A DNA stretch of 11,809 bases from an uncultured Porticoccus sp. (GCA_950063125.1 CATLZI010000041.1:1-11809), one strand, 5' to 3'. Shown: positions 1 to 6,611, numbered from the stretch's first letter. Notes: generated by a model not told the origin, from the sequence alone. Numbers and translations are program-made.

Positions 1-109
1 GCGCCCCGCTACTGGCGGTAGGAAACCCAGGGCTGGGCTGAAGTGCCAGGGGTTTGCTTCTGCTGCGCAGAGCGGCCTGACCTCCTATTGCGCGAGTGCT
101 TCCCCAGCG
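1..109. other. No recognised gene
   Basis: This stretch lies downstream of the RDD gene's stop codon on the minus strand. One minus frame stays open to the window edge, but its translation resembles no family I know and has no convincing start. A GGAGG sequence is present on the minus strand (near 83-87) but no ATG, GTG or TTG follows at a usable distance. I see no terminator. The stretch may be intergenic. Confidence 0.3.
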
Positions 110-613
110 TTAGCTGGCAGACGGATTTCTTTTGCTCCGTTTTGGCGGCTTCGGTAATACAACCGTTCGGGTATGGCTCCATTTATCATGCAGGCAATCG
201 CCGTTACGGTCCACTAGGCACCACAGATAGCCAATGCCGAACACGGCAAAGGATAGCGGTGCTAACGCCGTGCGTATCCAGCAGGCTAGCTTGGGGGGGG
301 TGTCCTCATTTTCACCGATGAGCTGAATTCGCCAGGATTTCATGCCGAGGGTTTGTCCTGAACGACGCCAGCACCATACAAAAAACAGCGCACAAAAAAA
401 CCACCATCCCACCATAATTAATAATTGCAACGAGTTGTGTGGCGCCTGCATGGTGTCGTCACCGAATAGCCTGCGCAGCAATAACAGTAAAACCCCATAC
501 GCAAAACTGATGCCCAGTAGCAAAAAACTGTCATAAAGCATTGCCATCAGGCGTCTTGCCAGATTTGCGGAGGGGAGAATGGCGAGTGTGCGAGAGGTCA
601 AGGGGCGCTTCAC
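110..613 (-). CDS. RDD family integral membrane protein
   Basis: This 167-residue inner-membrane protein is of the RDD family, whose transport or accessory role is mostly undefined. The conserved Arg-Arg (R20-R21) and Asp (D28) sit at the start of the first membrane segment (about 22-46). Further hydrophobic segments lie at about 63-82 and 115-134. The family's amphipathic stretch TLGMKSWRIQLIG is at 88-100, and the C-terminal HDKWSHTRTVVL (142-153) matches the usual HDxxSxTRVV ending. The C-terminal tail is basic and probably cytoplasmic. The start is a GTG (611-613); it is preferred because later Met codons would cut off the RDD signature, although no strong ribosome binding site precedes it. 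The gene stands alone on the minus strand, with about 200 bp of featureless DNA and the phasin terminator upstream. The family call is firm; the function is unknown. Confidence 0.85.
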   Translation of the reverse strand: MKRPLTSRTLAILPSANLARRLMAMLYDSFLLLGISFAYGVLLLLLRRLFGDDTMQAPHNSLQLLIMVGWWFFCALFFVWCWRRSGQTLGMKSWRIQLIGENEDTPPKLACWIRTALAPLSFAVFGIGYLWCLVDRNGDCLHDKWSHTRTVVLPKPPKRSKRNPSAS

Positions 614-815
614 TTATGTCAGTTAGGGTCTTGGTGAGTCTATGATCATCATTTCAGGTCGGCAAACCATTGATGTTCAGCGGTCGCATTCTAGCAAAAC
701 ACCATCAACTCGGCATCGATAACCGAGATCAATTTCTCCCGCTCACCTGATCAGGGCAGGCACCATAATCCGCCGTGCACGTGATACCTGTCGCCAGCAT
801 CGGACTATTTGGAGC
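614..815. other. Intergenic region, no gene seen
   Basis: No plausible coding frame or RNA gene is visible between the RDD start and the phasin terminator. It should hold the promoter of the RDD gene. A short inverted repeat (CTCGG/CCGAG around 709-727) is present but is not followed by a T-run, so I do not call it a terminator. Confidence 0.4.
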
Positions 816-843
816 AAAAAAAAGGCTGCCGGTGAGGGCAGCC
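816..843 (-). terminator. Intrinsic terminator of the phasin gene
   Basis: Read on the minus strand, a perfect 7-bp stem GGCTGCC/GGCAGCC (837-843 with 824-830) encloses a 6-nt loop and is followed directly by eight T residues (816-823). It lies about 70 bp past the phasin stop codon. This is a textbook Rho-independent terminator for transcription coming from the right. Confidence 0.92.
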
Positions 844-911
844 TGTCAATAAGGCCTATGGGATTGGCCTTGGGCACTAGTTGCTCTTGCGAGCAAGGGG
901 GTAAGACAATA

Positions 912-1550
912 TTAAGCGCTAGTAGTGGGGCTATCCGCTTTCGGTGTTGTGGTCGGTGCTGGTTTTGTCTCAGCGCTGACGGGTTTGCTGGCCGCGGGAG
1001 CTGGTTTAGCCGCTACCGGTTTGGCGGCCGCTTTTTTAGCGGGTGCCTTTTTGGCCGCAGGCTTTGCCGCTGGCGTGGTAGTTGCTGTTAGCTTGTTGAC
1101 GGTGCGAATCAGCTCGTCTACTTTGGCATTCAGCTCGGCCAGTTTGTCGTCGTCGTTGTTGTAGAACGAGGGCATGGATGGAATCGTCGGCATCACCATT
1201 TTGGATGAGACTTTTTCACGAATCTCGTCGATTCTGGAGCTGACATTCATATTGATGCCGCCTTTGCGAAGGTCCTTGCCCTGCTTCTTGAGCTTTTCAC
1301 CTTTGGCTTTCAGTTTGCCGCCTGCTTCCTTGAACCTGTCGCCGGTTTTGTCCAGTCTGGACTTGGCTTCTGACTCAATTTTTGTGCCGCGGGCAACCAG
1401 GTCATCAAAATAGCGACGAGTCTGATCACTCATTTTTTCATAGCCATCATGAATGTTGTTGAGACCATGACCATAGGCGCCGAGTCCAGCCAGCCAGATC
1501 TTGCGTGCGAGTTCTTCAGTTTTGTCGATAGTGTTTTTAAGTTCTGCCAT
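912..1550 (-). CDS. PhaF-like phasin, polyhydroxyalkanoate granule-associated protein
   Basis: This 212-residue phasin (PhaI/PhaF type) would coat intracellular polyhydroxyalkanoate granules in the cytoplasm. Residues 1 to about 125 form the amphipathic phasin domain, with the typical start ELARKIWLAGLGAYG. A short leucine-heptad, coiled-coil-like stretch follows (KLAELNAKVDELIRTVNKL). The last 75 or so residues are a low-complexity Ala/Lys/Pro tail with AAKP/AKKA repeats, resembling the histone-H1-like DNA-binding tail of Pseudomonas PhaF, which links granules to the nucleoid. The tail here is shorter and ends in a Thr/Pro/Ser-rich segment rather than more repeats. The ATG at 1548-1550 is chosen over an in-frame start 57 bases upstream because GGAG sits 8 bases before it and the domain begins there. 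It is divergent from the TetR gene and ends at a strong terminator. No PHA synthase is in the window. Confidence 0.9.
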   Translation of the reverse strand: MAELKNTIDKTEELARKIWLAGLGAYGHGLNNIHDGYEKMSDQTRRYFDDLVARGTKIESEAKSRLDKTGDRFKEAGGKLKAKGEKLKKQGKDLRKGGINMNVSSRIDEIREKVSSKMVMPTIPSMPSFYNNDDDKLAELNAKVDELIRTVNKLTATTTPAAKPAAKKAPAKKAAAKPVAAKPAPAASKPVSAETKPAPTTTPKADSPTTSA

Positions 1551-1686
1551 AGTAATATCTCCGGTAGCAGTTGAATTCGTGTGTTTACGCTTAATTTCAT
1601 GCCACATTAGTGATAATTTTTAGAAAACGCATACTAAAAACAAGATTTTTACGAAATAGTGGAATTTATTTTGCAATGCAGTCGGG
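1551..1686. promoter_or_regulatory. Divergent phasin / TetR intergenic region
   Basis: These 136 bp separate the divergent phasin and TetR starts and are markedly more AT-rich than the flanking genes, as expected for two back-to-back promoters. I could not fix -35/-10 boxes or a clear operator palindrome by eye. By analogy with PhaD in Pseudomonas, the adjacent regulator probably binds here; that is inference. Confidence 0.45.
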
Positions 1687-2340
1687 ATGCTGATGAAAAG
1701 ACGTGATCATATTCTGTTGGTGAGCTTGGACCTGTTTAATCGCGAGGGCGAAACCAACCTCACTGCAGTGGATATTGCCAATGAGCTGGAAATCAGCCCC
1801 GGTAACCTCTATTACCATTTCAAGGGAAAGGAGGAGATGGTCACGGAGCTCTATGAGCAGTTTGAGGCCGGTATCGACACCCTGCTACAGGACTCCCGCA
1901 GCGCAGAAGACAGTCTGGAGGAGCATTGGCTCTACCTGTATGTGATGCTGGAGCATATCTTTAACTACCGCTTTTTTTTCCGTAATACCACAGACCTCTT
2001 GCACAAGTACCGCGGTATAGATAAGCGGTTCGGCAAGTTGGTGGAAAAGCAGTATCAGTGGATACACGGGTTGCTGGATAGCCTGCTTGAGGGAGGTTTG
2101 CTGGCGGATAGAACAATGATTGCAAGTCGTGTTGATCAGTTGGCCGACAACATGATGCTGATTTTCACACACTGGTTTCAATTTCAGAATCTTCGCAAAA
2201 AAGAACTCGACCAGCACCAGTTTATCCAGGGTGCCATTTTACAGATTATGGCACTATTGGCGCCTTATCTGGGTGAGCAGCAATTGCAGTTTATGGAAGC
2301 CTGTACGGAGCTTTCTCTCCGCGAGAAGCAGTGCCAGTAA
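1687..2340 (+). CDS. TetR-family regulator, PhaD-like
   Basis: This 217-residue TetR/AcrR-type DNA-binding regulator carries its helix-turn-helix at about residues 26-46, with the hallmark ISPGNLYYHFKGKEE at 36-50. The ligand-binding/dimerisation half follows and is rich in aromatic residues (YRFFFRNTTDLLHKY). Its N-terminal half closely resembles what I remember of Pseudomonas PhaD (LFN..GE.N.T....AN...ISPGNLYYHF.GKE), an activator of PHA genes. Position supports this: it is divergent from a phasin and 48 bp upstream of a PHA granule-region gene. Two starts are possible, ATG 1687 and ATG 1693; neither has a strong ribosome binding site, and the choice changes only two residues. TetR family is certain; control of the neighbouring PHA genes is inferred. 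Confidence 0.87.
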   Translation: MLMKRRDHILLVSLDLFNREGETNLTAVDIANELEISPGNLYYHFKGKEEMVTELYEQFEAGIDTLLQDSRSAEDSLEEHWLYLYVMLEHIFNYRFFFRNTTDLLHKYRGIDKRFGKLVEKQYQWIHGLLDSLLEGGLLADRTMIASRVDQLADNMMLIFTHWFQFQNLRKKELDQHQFIQGAILQIMALLAPYLGEQQLQFMEACTELSLREKQCQ

Positions 2341-2388
2341 TCCGGCATTCGGCCAAGTCCAGTCAAATCACAAAAAAGAGAGGGGTAG

Positions 2389-2664
2389 ATGAGCCATATT
2401 CAGTTGGAACGCAATCACACCATGGAGAAAGAACAGGTTCGCACCATGACGGAAGAGCTGGGACAAAAACTGAAAGCCAAGCACGGTGGTGATTATTGCT
2501 GGGAGGGCGATACGGTTCATTACAAACACAGCGGTATTGATGCCAAAGTGAGCTTTGATGACAAAACCGTCAGAGTGGATGTGACGCTCGGCCTATTGAT
2601 GAGCGCCTTTAAAGGAATGATCGAGTCAGAAGTCTCTAAATATCTGGATGAAAATTTTGCCTGA
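2389..2664 (+). CDS. Polyhydroxyalkanoic acid system family protein (PHA_gran_rgn)
   Basis: This 91-residue soluble protein matches the small family found beside phasins and PHA regulators (polyhydroxyalkanoic acid system protein, PHA_gran_rgn). Visible family features are the early His (IQLERNHTM), a helical N-terminal half ending in a Trp (CWEGDTVHYKHSGI), a beta-rich centre (AKVSFDDKTVRVDVTLGLL) and a C-terminal amphipathic helix (ESEVSKYLDENFA). The biochemical role is not known to me. The start at ATG 2389 follows AGAGAGG with good spacing; the internal Met at residue 12 would lose the conserved N-terminus. It lies 48 bp after the TetR gene on the same strand, with no terminator seen between them, so the two are probably co-transcribed. 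It converges on the ankyrin gene with only 30 bp between their stops. Confidence 0.85.
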   Translation: MSHIQLERNHTMEKEQVRTMTEELGQKLKAKHGGDYCWEGDTVHYKHSGIDAKVSFDDKTVRVDVTLGLLMSAFKGMIESEVSKYLDENFA

Positions 2665-2694
2665 GTGCGCCGCACGTTTATTTCAGGCCGGGGA

Positions 2695-3570
2695 CTAGTT
2701 CTGCGTCGCACCGACACTGACCAGGTATTCAATGACCTGTGTATTGTCACCGTAGTGGGCCCACTTTAGCGGCGTTTCAGCTCCCCGGCAGGTGGCGTTG
2801 ATCCGGGCGCCGTTGTTCACCATGTATCTGACCATGTCGACAGTCCCGTCCTGCGACAGGTAGTGCAACGCGGTGCAGCCGTCACTGTCCCCCTGATTGA
2901 TATCGACGCCCTGATCCACCAGGTACTTCACAACGCCGATTTTTTCCGTCAAAGCCCCGTAGAGAATTGCTTGGTTAATCTGGCTTTGCTGAGCCTGTCC
3001 ACTGTCCACGAAGGCCTGGAGGGTATTCAGGTTTCCGAGGCGAGCCGCCATCTTTAAAGCGCCACTGTTTTCGCTTGCCGCAAAGGTCCCGCCGTTTGCC
3101 AGAAGCAGGGCTGCCAGATCGTAGTTATCCTGGTAGGCCGCGTAAAACATCGAATCATTGCCCGGTTTTGCCCCATGGTTAATCAACAAAGCTGCCATTC
3201 GGTCAGCGTTTTTCCTGATCGCCAGATCCAGGGAGCTGGCCAGTTCATCGGCCGGAAAGACCTGGTCAGCTCCGTAACGGGACAGCATCATATAAAGCCC
3301 GTAGTTGCCGCTGGAGCTTGCGTGTGTCAGCGCGTCCCGGAAGTCGGCATCGCTTATCTGTGCGAAAAAGCCTGCATCCTCGAACAGATAAGCTCCGTCA
3401 TGGTTCCGTCCGGTGGTTGCCTGTTTCAGACCGGCGAAAGTAACTGGGATATTCCGGCGGGCCAGCTCCTCCCTGGCGGCTGTTTCCGCAGCTGAGTTTG
3501 CGGCCTGTTGCGAACAGCCAGAAAAAACTGTGGCCAATAAGCTAGCCAGTAGAATTCGTAACAGATTCAT
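2695..3570 (-). CDS. Ankyrin-repeat lipoprotein
   Basis: This 291-residue protein begins with a lipoprotein signal peptide: basic MNLLR, a hydrophobic core, then FSGC with the lipidated Cys at residue 19. Ser at +2 suggests outer-membrane retention rather than inner membrane. The mature part consists of degenerate ankyrin-like repeats from about residue 75 onward. The clearest are DGCTALHYLSQDGTVDMVRYMVNN-type repeats near 229-256 and the one at 262-288 (ETPLKW...VIEYLVSVGA). Helical pairs ending in NGG or HGA at about 130-161 look like earlier, weaker repeats. Such repeats serve protein-protein binding; the partner is unknown. ATG 3568-3570 is chosen over an upstream in-frame start because GGAG lies 6 bases before it and the signal peptide starts there. 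The second RDD gene lies 78 bp upstream on the same strand. Confidence 0.8.
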   Translation of the reverse strand: MNLLRILLASLLATVFSGCSQQAANSAAETAAREELARRNIPVTFAGLKQATTGRNHDGAYLFEDAGFFAQISDADFRDALTHASSSGNYGLYMMLSRYGADQVFPADELASSLDLAIRKNADRMAALLINHGAKPGNDSMFYAAYQDNYDLAALLLANGGTFAASENSGALKMAARLGNLNTLQAFVDSGQAQQSQINQAILYGALTEKIGVVKYLVDQGVDINQGDSDGCTALHYLSQDGTVDMVRYMVNNGARINATCRGAETPLKWAHYGDNTQVIEYLVSVGATQN

Positions 3571-3647
3571 CGGGTTCTCCGTCTCAGGAGCGGAAAAAGG
3601 ATAAGTTAACACCACCAACACAGGACGGGCAGCAGCGAGTTCCAGCG

Positions 3648-4103
3648 TTAAATACTGTCTTCAAACTGGACGGGTTCTTTGCCTGTATTACGGATAACGA
3701 CAGTGCTCGCCAGCTTGTCGTGCCAGCCCTGTTTGCGCTGGTCTATGCCCACCCAAATAAATCCAAGGCATAGTGGAACAGCGGATAAAATGTACGCAAA
3801 GTATCTGCCGATAGCCTGGCCGGTTCGCATTTTTTCACCGGTTGATGCGTCGACGATTTGTAATTTCATGGCCATTTTGCCGGGCGTGCCGAGATAATGT
3901 AGCCAAAACCATATTGTTGCGACAAATGGCACAACATAGCCAAGCATAACGTCCCAGAAGCCGTATATGAGTTTGTCCCCTACCCAATACTCTTCACCGT
4001 AAATAAGGCTTAATGGCACATATAAAACAATCGCCATGATCACTAAATCAATGAGCAGTGCGCCAAATCTAATCCAGAAACCTGCGTATTCCTTATTTTC
4101 CAT
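3648..4103 (-). CDS. RDD family integral membrane protein (second copy)
   Basis: This 151-residue inner-membrane protein is a textbook RDD member: Arg12 and Asp19 in the first membrane segment (GFWIRFGALLIDLVIMAIVL), a second segment at about 52-70, the conserved GTPGKMAMKLQIVD at 72-85, Gly/Arg at the start of segment three (TGQAIGRYFAYILS) and the ending DQRKQGWHDKLASTVVI (121-137). AAGGAG lies 10 bases upstream of the ATG at 4101-4103, a slightly long but usable spacing. It is a different branch from the RDD protein at the left end, so it does not look like a recent tandem copy. It precedes the ankyrin lipoprotein on the same strand and might share its transcript. Its substrate or role is unknown. 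Confidence 0.88.
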   Translation of the reverse strand: MENKEYAGFWIRFGALLIDLVIMAIVLYVPLSLIYGEEYWVGDKLIYGFWDVMLGYVVPFVATIWFWLHYLGTPGKMAMKLQIVDASTGEKMRTGQAIGRYFAYILSAVPLCLGFIWVGIDQRKQGWHDKLASTVVIRNTGKEPVQFEDSI

Positions 4104-4269
4104 AAAGCAAAAACTCCTTAATGTGATTTAGTGGTTAATGGTTTTATATCACGTAAATACGTTGTGCAACATTCAATACTGGACTCGCGTTTGTAGGGCT
4201 TTGATAAGACGTTTTGGCATGTCTGGTTCCTTTCGGGAGTTCTACCTAGTCCTACTTATCCTTGCGGTA

Positions 4270-5826
4270 TCAGCCCGTTTCACCCTTGCGCATTGCTTCC
4301 GCTGTATGCTCTGCCAGGCTGATCCCGGCTTGATTCATCGTCAAATAAGCGTAGTTTGCACCCGCCTCGCGGATCTGCTCCTGATGCGTGTCATGCAGGG
4401 CGTGCGAGACGATAGGCCCGCTGAAACCGCGTTGGCGCAGAGATCGGGCGGCTATCAGTTTGGCCTCAAGATCGTCCATGGCCAGGATCGCTGCCTTGAT
4501 CTGTCCCAGATCGCAACTGCGCCAGAAATTGCTGTCCTCTGCATCGGCGAACATCACGTTGCGTCCCGCCTCTTGGTGCGCTTTGGCAGTGTAGGTGTCT
4601 GCATCAAGGCCCAGCGGCTTGAATCCATCTTGTTCGATCTGGCGGTAAGCGGCGCTGCCGGTCCGGCCCATGCCAAAGATCAGCACATTGGCATCGCCCA
4701 TTTCCTTTGGTTGCTCGTCAGGGTGAATAGTATCGCGTTCATATCGGCGCAGGTTGGCTTCGTACTGTTCGTACAGCGGATGTGCGAAGCGATTAAGCGG
4801 CGCCGAGATCACGAAAGAAATCGATACGGCAATGGCCAGTGGCACGAGGTATTCGGGCAGAACCCCTGCCGCTACGATCAACCCGAACTCGGAATATGCG
4901 GTCAGACTAAGCGCGGTCAGGAATGCGCTGCGTGCACGCAGCTTGAACGCCACCATCAGCGCGAAGAACAGCGCCCCCTTGAGCGAAAGCACGATACCAA
5001 CGGCCACGGCAAAGACCATCGCGTCCCAATCCGGTAGACCGGTCAGTCCGATTTGCAGGAAAAACCCGACAAGGAAAATTTCCTTGAGCGACCAGAGTGA
5101 CTCGCCCAATTCCTTTGCGCGGCTGTGGGTGGACAGCAGCACCCCCATCACCAGCGCGCCGATTTCCGATGAAAGGCCCATCGCCTCAAACCCCATGCCG
5201 CCGATCACCAGCGACAGCATCATGCCCATCAGCACCAGGAGTTCATCATGGCCTGCGAAATCCAGCAACTGATGCAGTACCGGGCGAAGTAGCGGCAAAG
5301 TAAAAACCAGTAGCGCCCAGATATTCGGTGTCTGGCCCGACCAGACCGCCAGCACCACCAGCGCGATAATGTCCTGCACGATCAGGATGCCGATGGCGGT
5401 GCGACCGTGAAAGGCGCCCAGCTCGCGCTTGGTTTCCAGCAGTTTTGCGGCCAGCACGGTTGACGAGAACGACAGGGCGATCGCCAGCAAAAGTGCGCTG
5501 TTCCAGTCCAGCCCCATGAACAGTTTCAGCCCCGGCAGGAAGACAGCGACGGAAATCGCGAAATGTAACAGCGCCCCGCCCACTACCTGCGGCTGTGCGA
5601 TCTGTTCCAGCTTGAGCTTGAGCCCGACAGTGAAAAGCAGCATCAGAACGCCCAGGTGCGCCACATGGTGCAGCGTTTCCCCGGTGTACGCGGGCAGGCC
5701 AAGCGGCGGGCCGAAGATGTTGATGGCAAACCCCGCTGCCAGAAAGCCAACCAGGGGCGGCAAGCCAATCTGACGGACGGCCAGACCAAAGAAGAAAGCG
5801 AAACTGATGGTGATAACTTCAAACAC
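4270..5826 (-). CDS. CPA2-type cation/proton antiporter with C-terminal NAD-binding (RCK/TrkA-N) domain
   Basis: This 518-residue inner-membrane transporter is of the CPA2 family, related to KefB/KefC and YbaL, and would exchange K+ or Na+ for protons. The first 345 or so residues hold about a dozen hydrophobic segments. Family marks include LPPLVGFLAAGF at 22-33, LSFSSTVLAAKLLE at 118-131 and the membrane Gln-Asp pair (Q151-D152) in ILIVQDIIAL. After a charged linker (about 350-378) comes a Rossmann domain with VLIFGMGRTGSAAY (G385, G387, G390) and an acidic residue ending the second strand (GLDAD, 406-410), typical of TrkA-N/RCK nucleotide binding. The start is GTG 5824-5826 with GGAG 8 bases upstream; no better Met lies nearby. 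Several sampled stretches are much richer in GC than the neighbouring RDD gene. Ion specificity and gating ligand cannot be read from sequence. Confidence 0.9.
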   Translation of the reverse strand: MFEVITISFAFFFGLAVRQIGLPPLVGFLAAGFAINIFGPPLGLPAYTGETLHHVAHLGVLMLLFTVGLKLKLEQIAQPQVVGGALLHFAISVAVFLPGLKLFMGLDWNSALLLAIALSFSSTVLAAKLLETKRELGAFHGRTAIGILIVQDIIALVVLAVWSGQTPNIWALLVFTLPLLRPVLHQLLDFAGHDELLVLMGMMLSLVIGGMGFEAMGLSSEIGALVMGVLLSTHSRAKELGESLWSLKEIFLVGFFLQIGLTGLPDWDAMVFAVAVGIVLSLKGALFFALMVAFKLRARSAFLTALSLTAYSEFGLIVAAGVLPEYLVPLAIAVSISFVISAPLNRFAHPLYEQYEANLRRYERDTIHPDEQPKEMGDANVLIFGMGRTGSAAYRQIEQDGFKPLGLDADTYTAKAHQEAGRNVMFADAEDSNFWRSCDLGQIKAAILAMDDLEAKLIAARSLRQRGFSGPIVSHALHDTHQEQIREAGANYAYLTMNQAGISLAEHTAEAMRKGETG

Positions 5827-5970
5827 TGCGCGGTCTCCGTTTCAATAACTTGATCTCGGTGTCAACTTTACTGTGAAACACCGCATAGCGATTCTTAATC
5901 ATCCGGGGCCGCGCAATGCTGACACAAACGAGTGCCTTGTTAGCCCAAAAAGGGTCGAGAAAAATCGTTA
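5827..5970. other. Intergenic region upstream of the antiporter
   Basis: No coding frame or RNA gene is recognised here. It separates the antiporter start from the stop codon of the restriction-subunit remnant and should contain the antiporter promoter, which I could not pinpoint. Confidence 0.35.
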
Positions 5971-6180
5971 TCAGTATAAATCCCGTTGAAATCCCACAAA
6001 CACATCCCGAATATTTTTTACTTCACCCAGTTCGTTTACCGCATCGCGGATGCTGTGATATTTCAGCTCGATCAACTGCGGTAGTTTTTCGAGGTCCAGT
6101 TCGCCGACGCCATGTTCGGCATGTTGGCCGAGTATGATTGGCGCTAACTCGCTGTTTTTATGGTTATTTTCTGGGCAGCA
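5971..6180 (-). pseudogene. C-terminal remnant of an HsdR-like type I restriction subunit
   Basis: The minus strand carries an open frame ending at TGA 5971-5973 that reads ELDLEKLPQLIELKYHSIRD, then AVNELGEVKNIRDVFVGFQR, then DLY and stop. This strongly resembles the extreme C-terminus of type I restriction (HsdR) helicase-nuclease subunits, which typically end in a ...KY.si.DA...LG....IR..F..FQ..LY pattern. Upstream the frame is closed by a stop at 6181-6183, so at most about 69 residues remain of a protein normally 800-1100 residues long. There is no start codon context, helicase motif or HsdM/HsdS partner, so it is a dead fragment. It lies within 200 bp of the tRNA attachment site, which suggests it is left over from an earlier island in the same spot. 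The family is from memory; a related DEAD-box restriction helicase is the main alternative. Confidence 0.6.
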
Positions 6181-6183
6181 TTA

Positions 6184-6371
6184 TTGGATAATAAGCGTCG
6201 CTCGAGTATAAGCCGCACGTGGGATTTGGCAACCTCACGATTTACTGCCTTGAATCAGGTGCGGATATTGGAATATCTACCTTTGAAGTAAAAAGGGAAT
6301 TTTTTGTGGGGGTAGGGAATATCCGGCGGGATAAATCAGGGTTGAGGTATTTTAACCATTTGATTTTTAAG
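6184..6371. other. Possible decayed coding DNA between hsdR remnant and att site
   Basis: This stretch has no intact gene. On the minus strand one frame is open for more than 60 codons apart from a single stop at 6242-6244 and reads like worn coding sequence (KVDIPISAPDS, stop, IVRLPNPTCGLYSSDAYYPI). On the plus strand a short frame from 6219 also stays open but runs on into the tRNA fragment. Neither translation identifies a family with confidence. It is best described as debris of earlier insertions. Confidence 0.3.
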
Positions 6372-6430
6372 TGGTACCAGAGGCCGGACTCGAACCGGCA
6401 CGCTTTTAAGGGCGGGGGATTTTGAATTCA
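6372..6430 (-). other. Attachment site: 3' portion of tRNA-Leu(CAA)
   Basis: Read on the minus strand, the sequence gives a tRNA 3' half: anticodon loop TTCAAAA (anticodon CAA, Leu), 3' anticodon strand TCCCC, a class II variable arm (CGC...GCG), a perfect T-arm (GCCGG TTCGAGT CCGGC), acceptor strand CTCTGGT, discriminator A and CCA at 6372-6374. Upstream of the loop the pairing fails (GTGAA instead of the expected GGGGA), and there is no D-arm or 5' acceptor strand. It is therefore a fragment of about 57 bp and not a working gene. A tyrosine-recombinase gene starts 215 bp away, so this is read as one att site of the element. The orientation predicts that the restored full tRNA-Leu gene lies at the far right end. 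Confidence 0.85.
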
Positions 6431-6495
6431 CTCTTTATACTCATTTCTCGACGTTGAATAACGTTCCGCGAAGTAGATTAAAGCTCTCTATGTTG

Positions 6496-6523
6496 TTGAT
6501 ATAAAAGGCTTTGTATCTATATT
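6496..6523 (+). promoter_or_regulatory. Candidate sigma-70 promoter of the integrase
   Basis: TTGATA (6496-6501) and TATATT (6518-6523) are separated by 16 bp, close to the consensus boxes. Transcription would begin near 6530, leaving a leader of about 115 nt before the integrase ATG. The 11-bp repeats at 6566-6611 would fall in that leader. This was predicted by eye only. Confidence 0.4.
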
Positions 6524-6565
6524 CTGTCTGCGGTAGGCAATTCTGGTGTTACTCAAGATTTCTCT

Positions 6566-6611
6566 TGGGATGCAAAAATTACTTTCATTTGCATCCCAGA
6601 TGCATCCCAGA
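6566..6611. repeat. TGCATCCCAGA repeats: two direct copies and one inverted copy
   Basis: TGCATCCCAGA occurs twice back to back (6590-6600 and 6601-6611). An inverted relative, TGGGATGCAAA (6566-6576), forms a perfect 11-bp inverted repeat with TTTGCATCCCA (6588-6598) across an 11-nt spacer. The set lies between the att site and the integrase start. It could be arm-type binding sites for the integrase, sites for the excisionase-like protein, or an operator over the leader. Which of these applies cannot be told from sequence. Confidence 0.75.

Noticed and set aside
858..1164. Two plus-strand frames opposite the phasin C-terminus
   Set aside because: They are low-complexity mirror images of the Ala/Lys/Pro repeats and have no start signals.
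2665..2675. Hairpin GTGC-GCC-GCAC between the PHA gene and the ankyrin gene
   Set aside because: A 4-bp stem with a weak T-stretch is too poor to call a terminator, even though one would be expected between convergent genes.
4151..4162. Palindrome ACGTA-AA-TACGT upstream of the second RDD gene
   Set aside because: Arms of only 5 bp in AT-rich intergenic DNA with no second copy; likely chance.
4138..5037. Long plus-strand open frame opposite the antiporter
   Set aside because: It lies almost wholly antisense to a clear transporter gene, lacks a ribosome binding site and its translation resembles no family; it is a shadow of GC-rich coding DNA.
6219..6425. Plus-strand frame of 68 codons running into the att site
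   Set aside because: Its end (RPDSNRH) is the well-known false translation of a tRNA T-arm read backwards, so it is not a gene as it stands.
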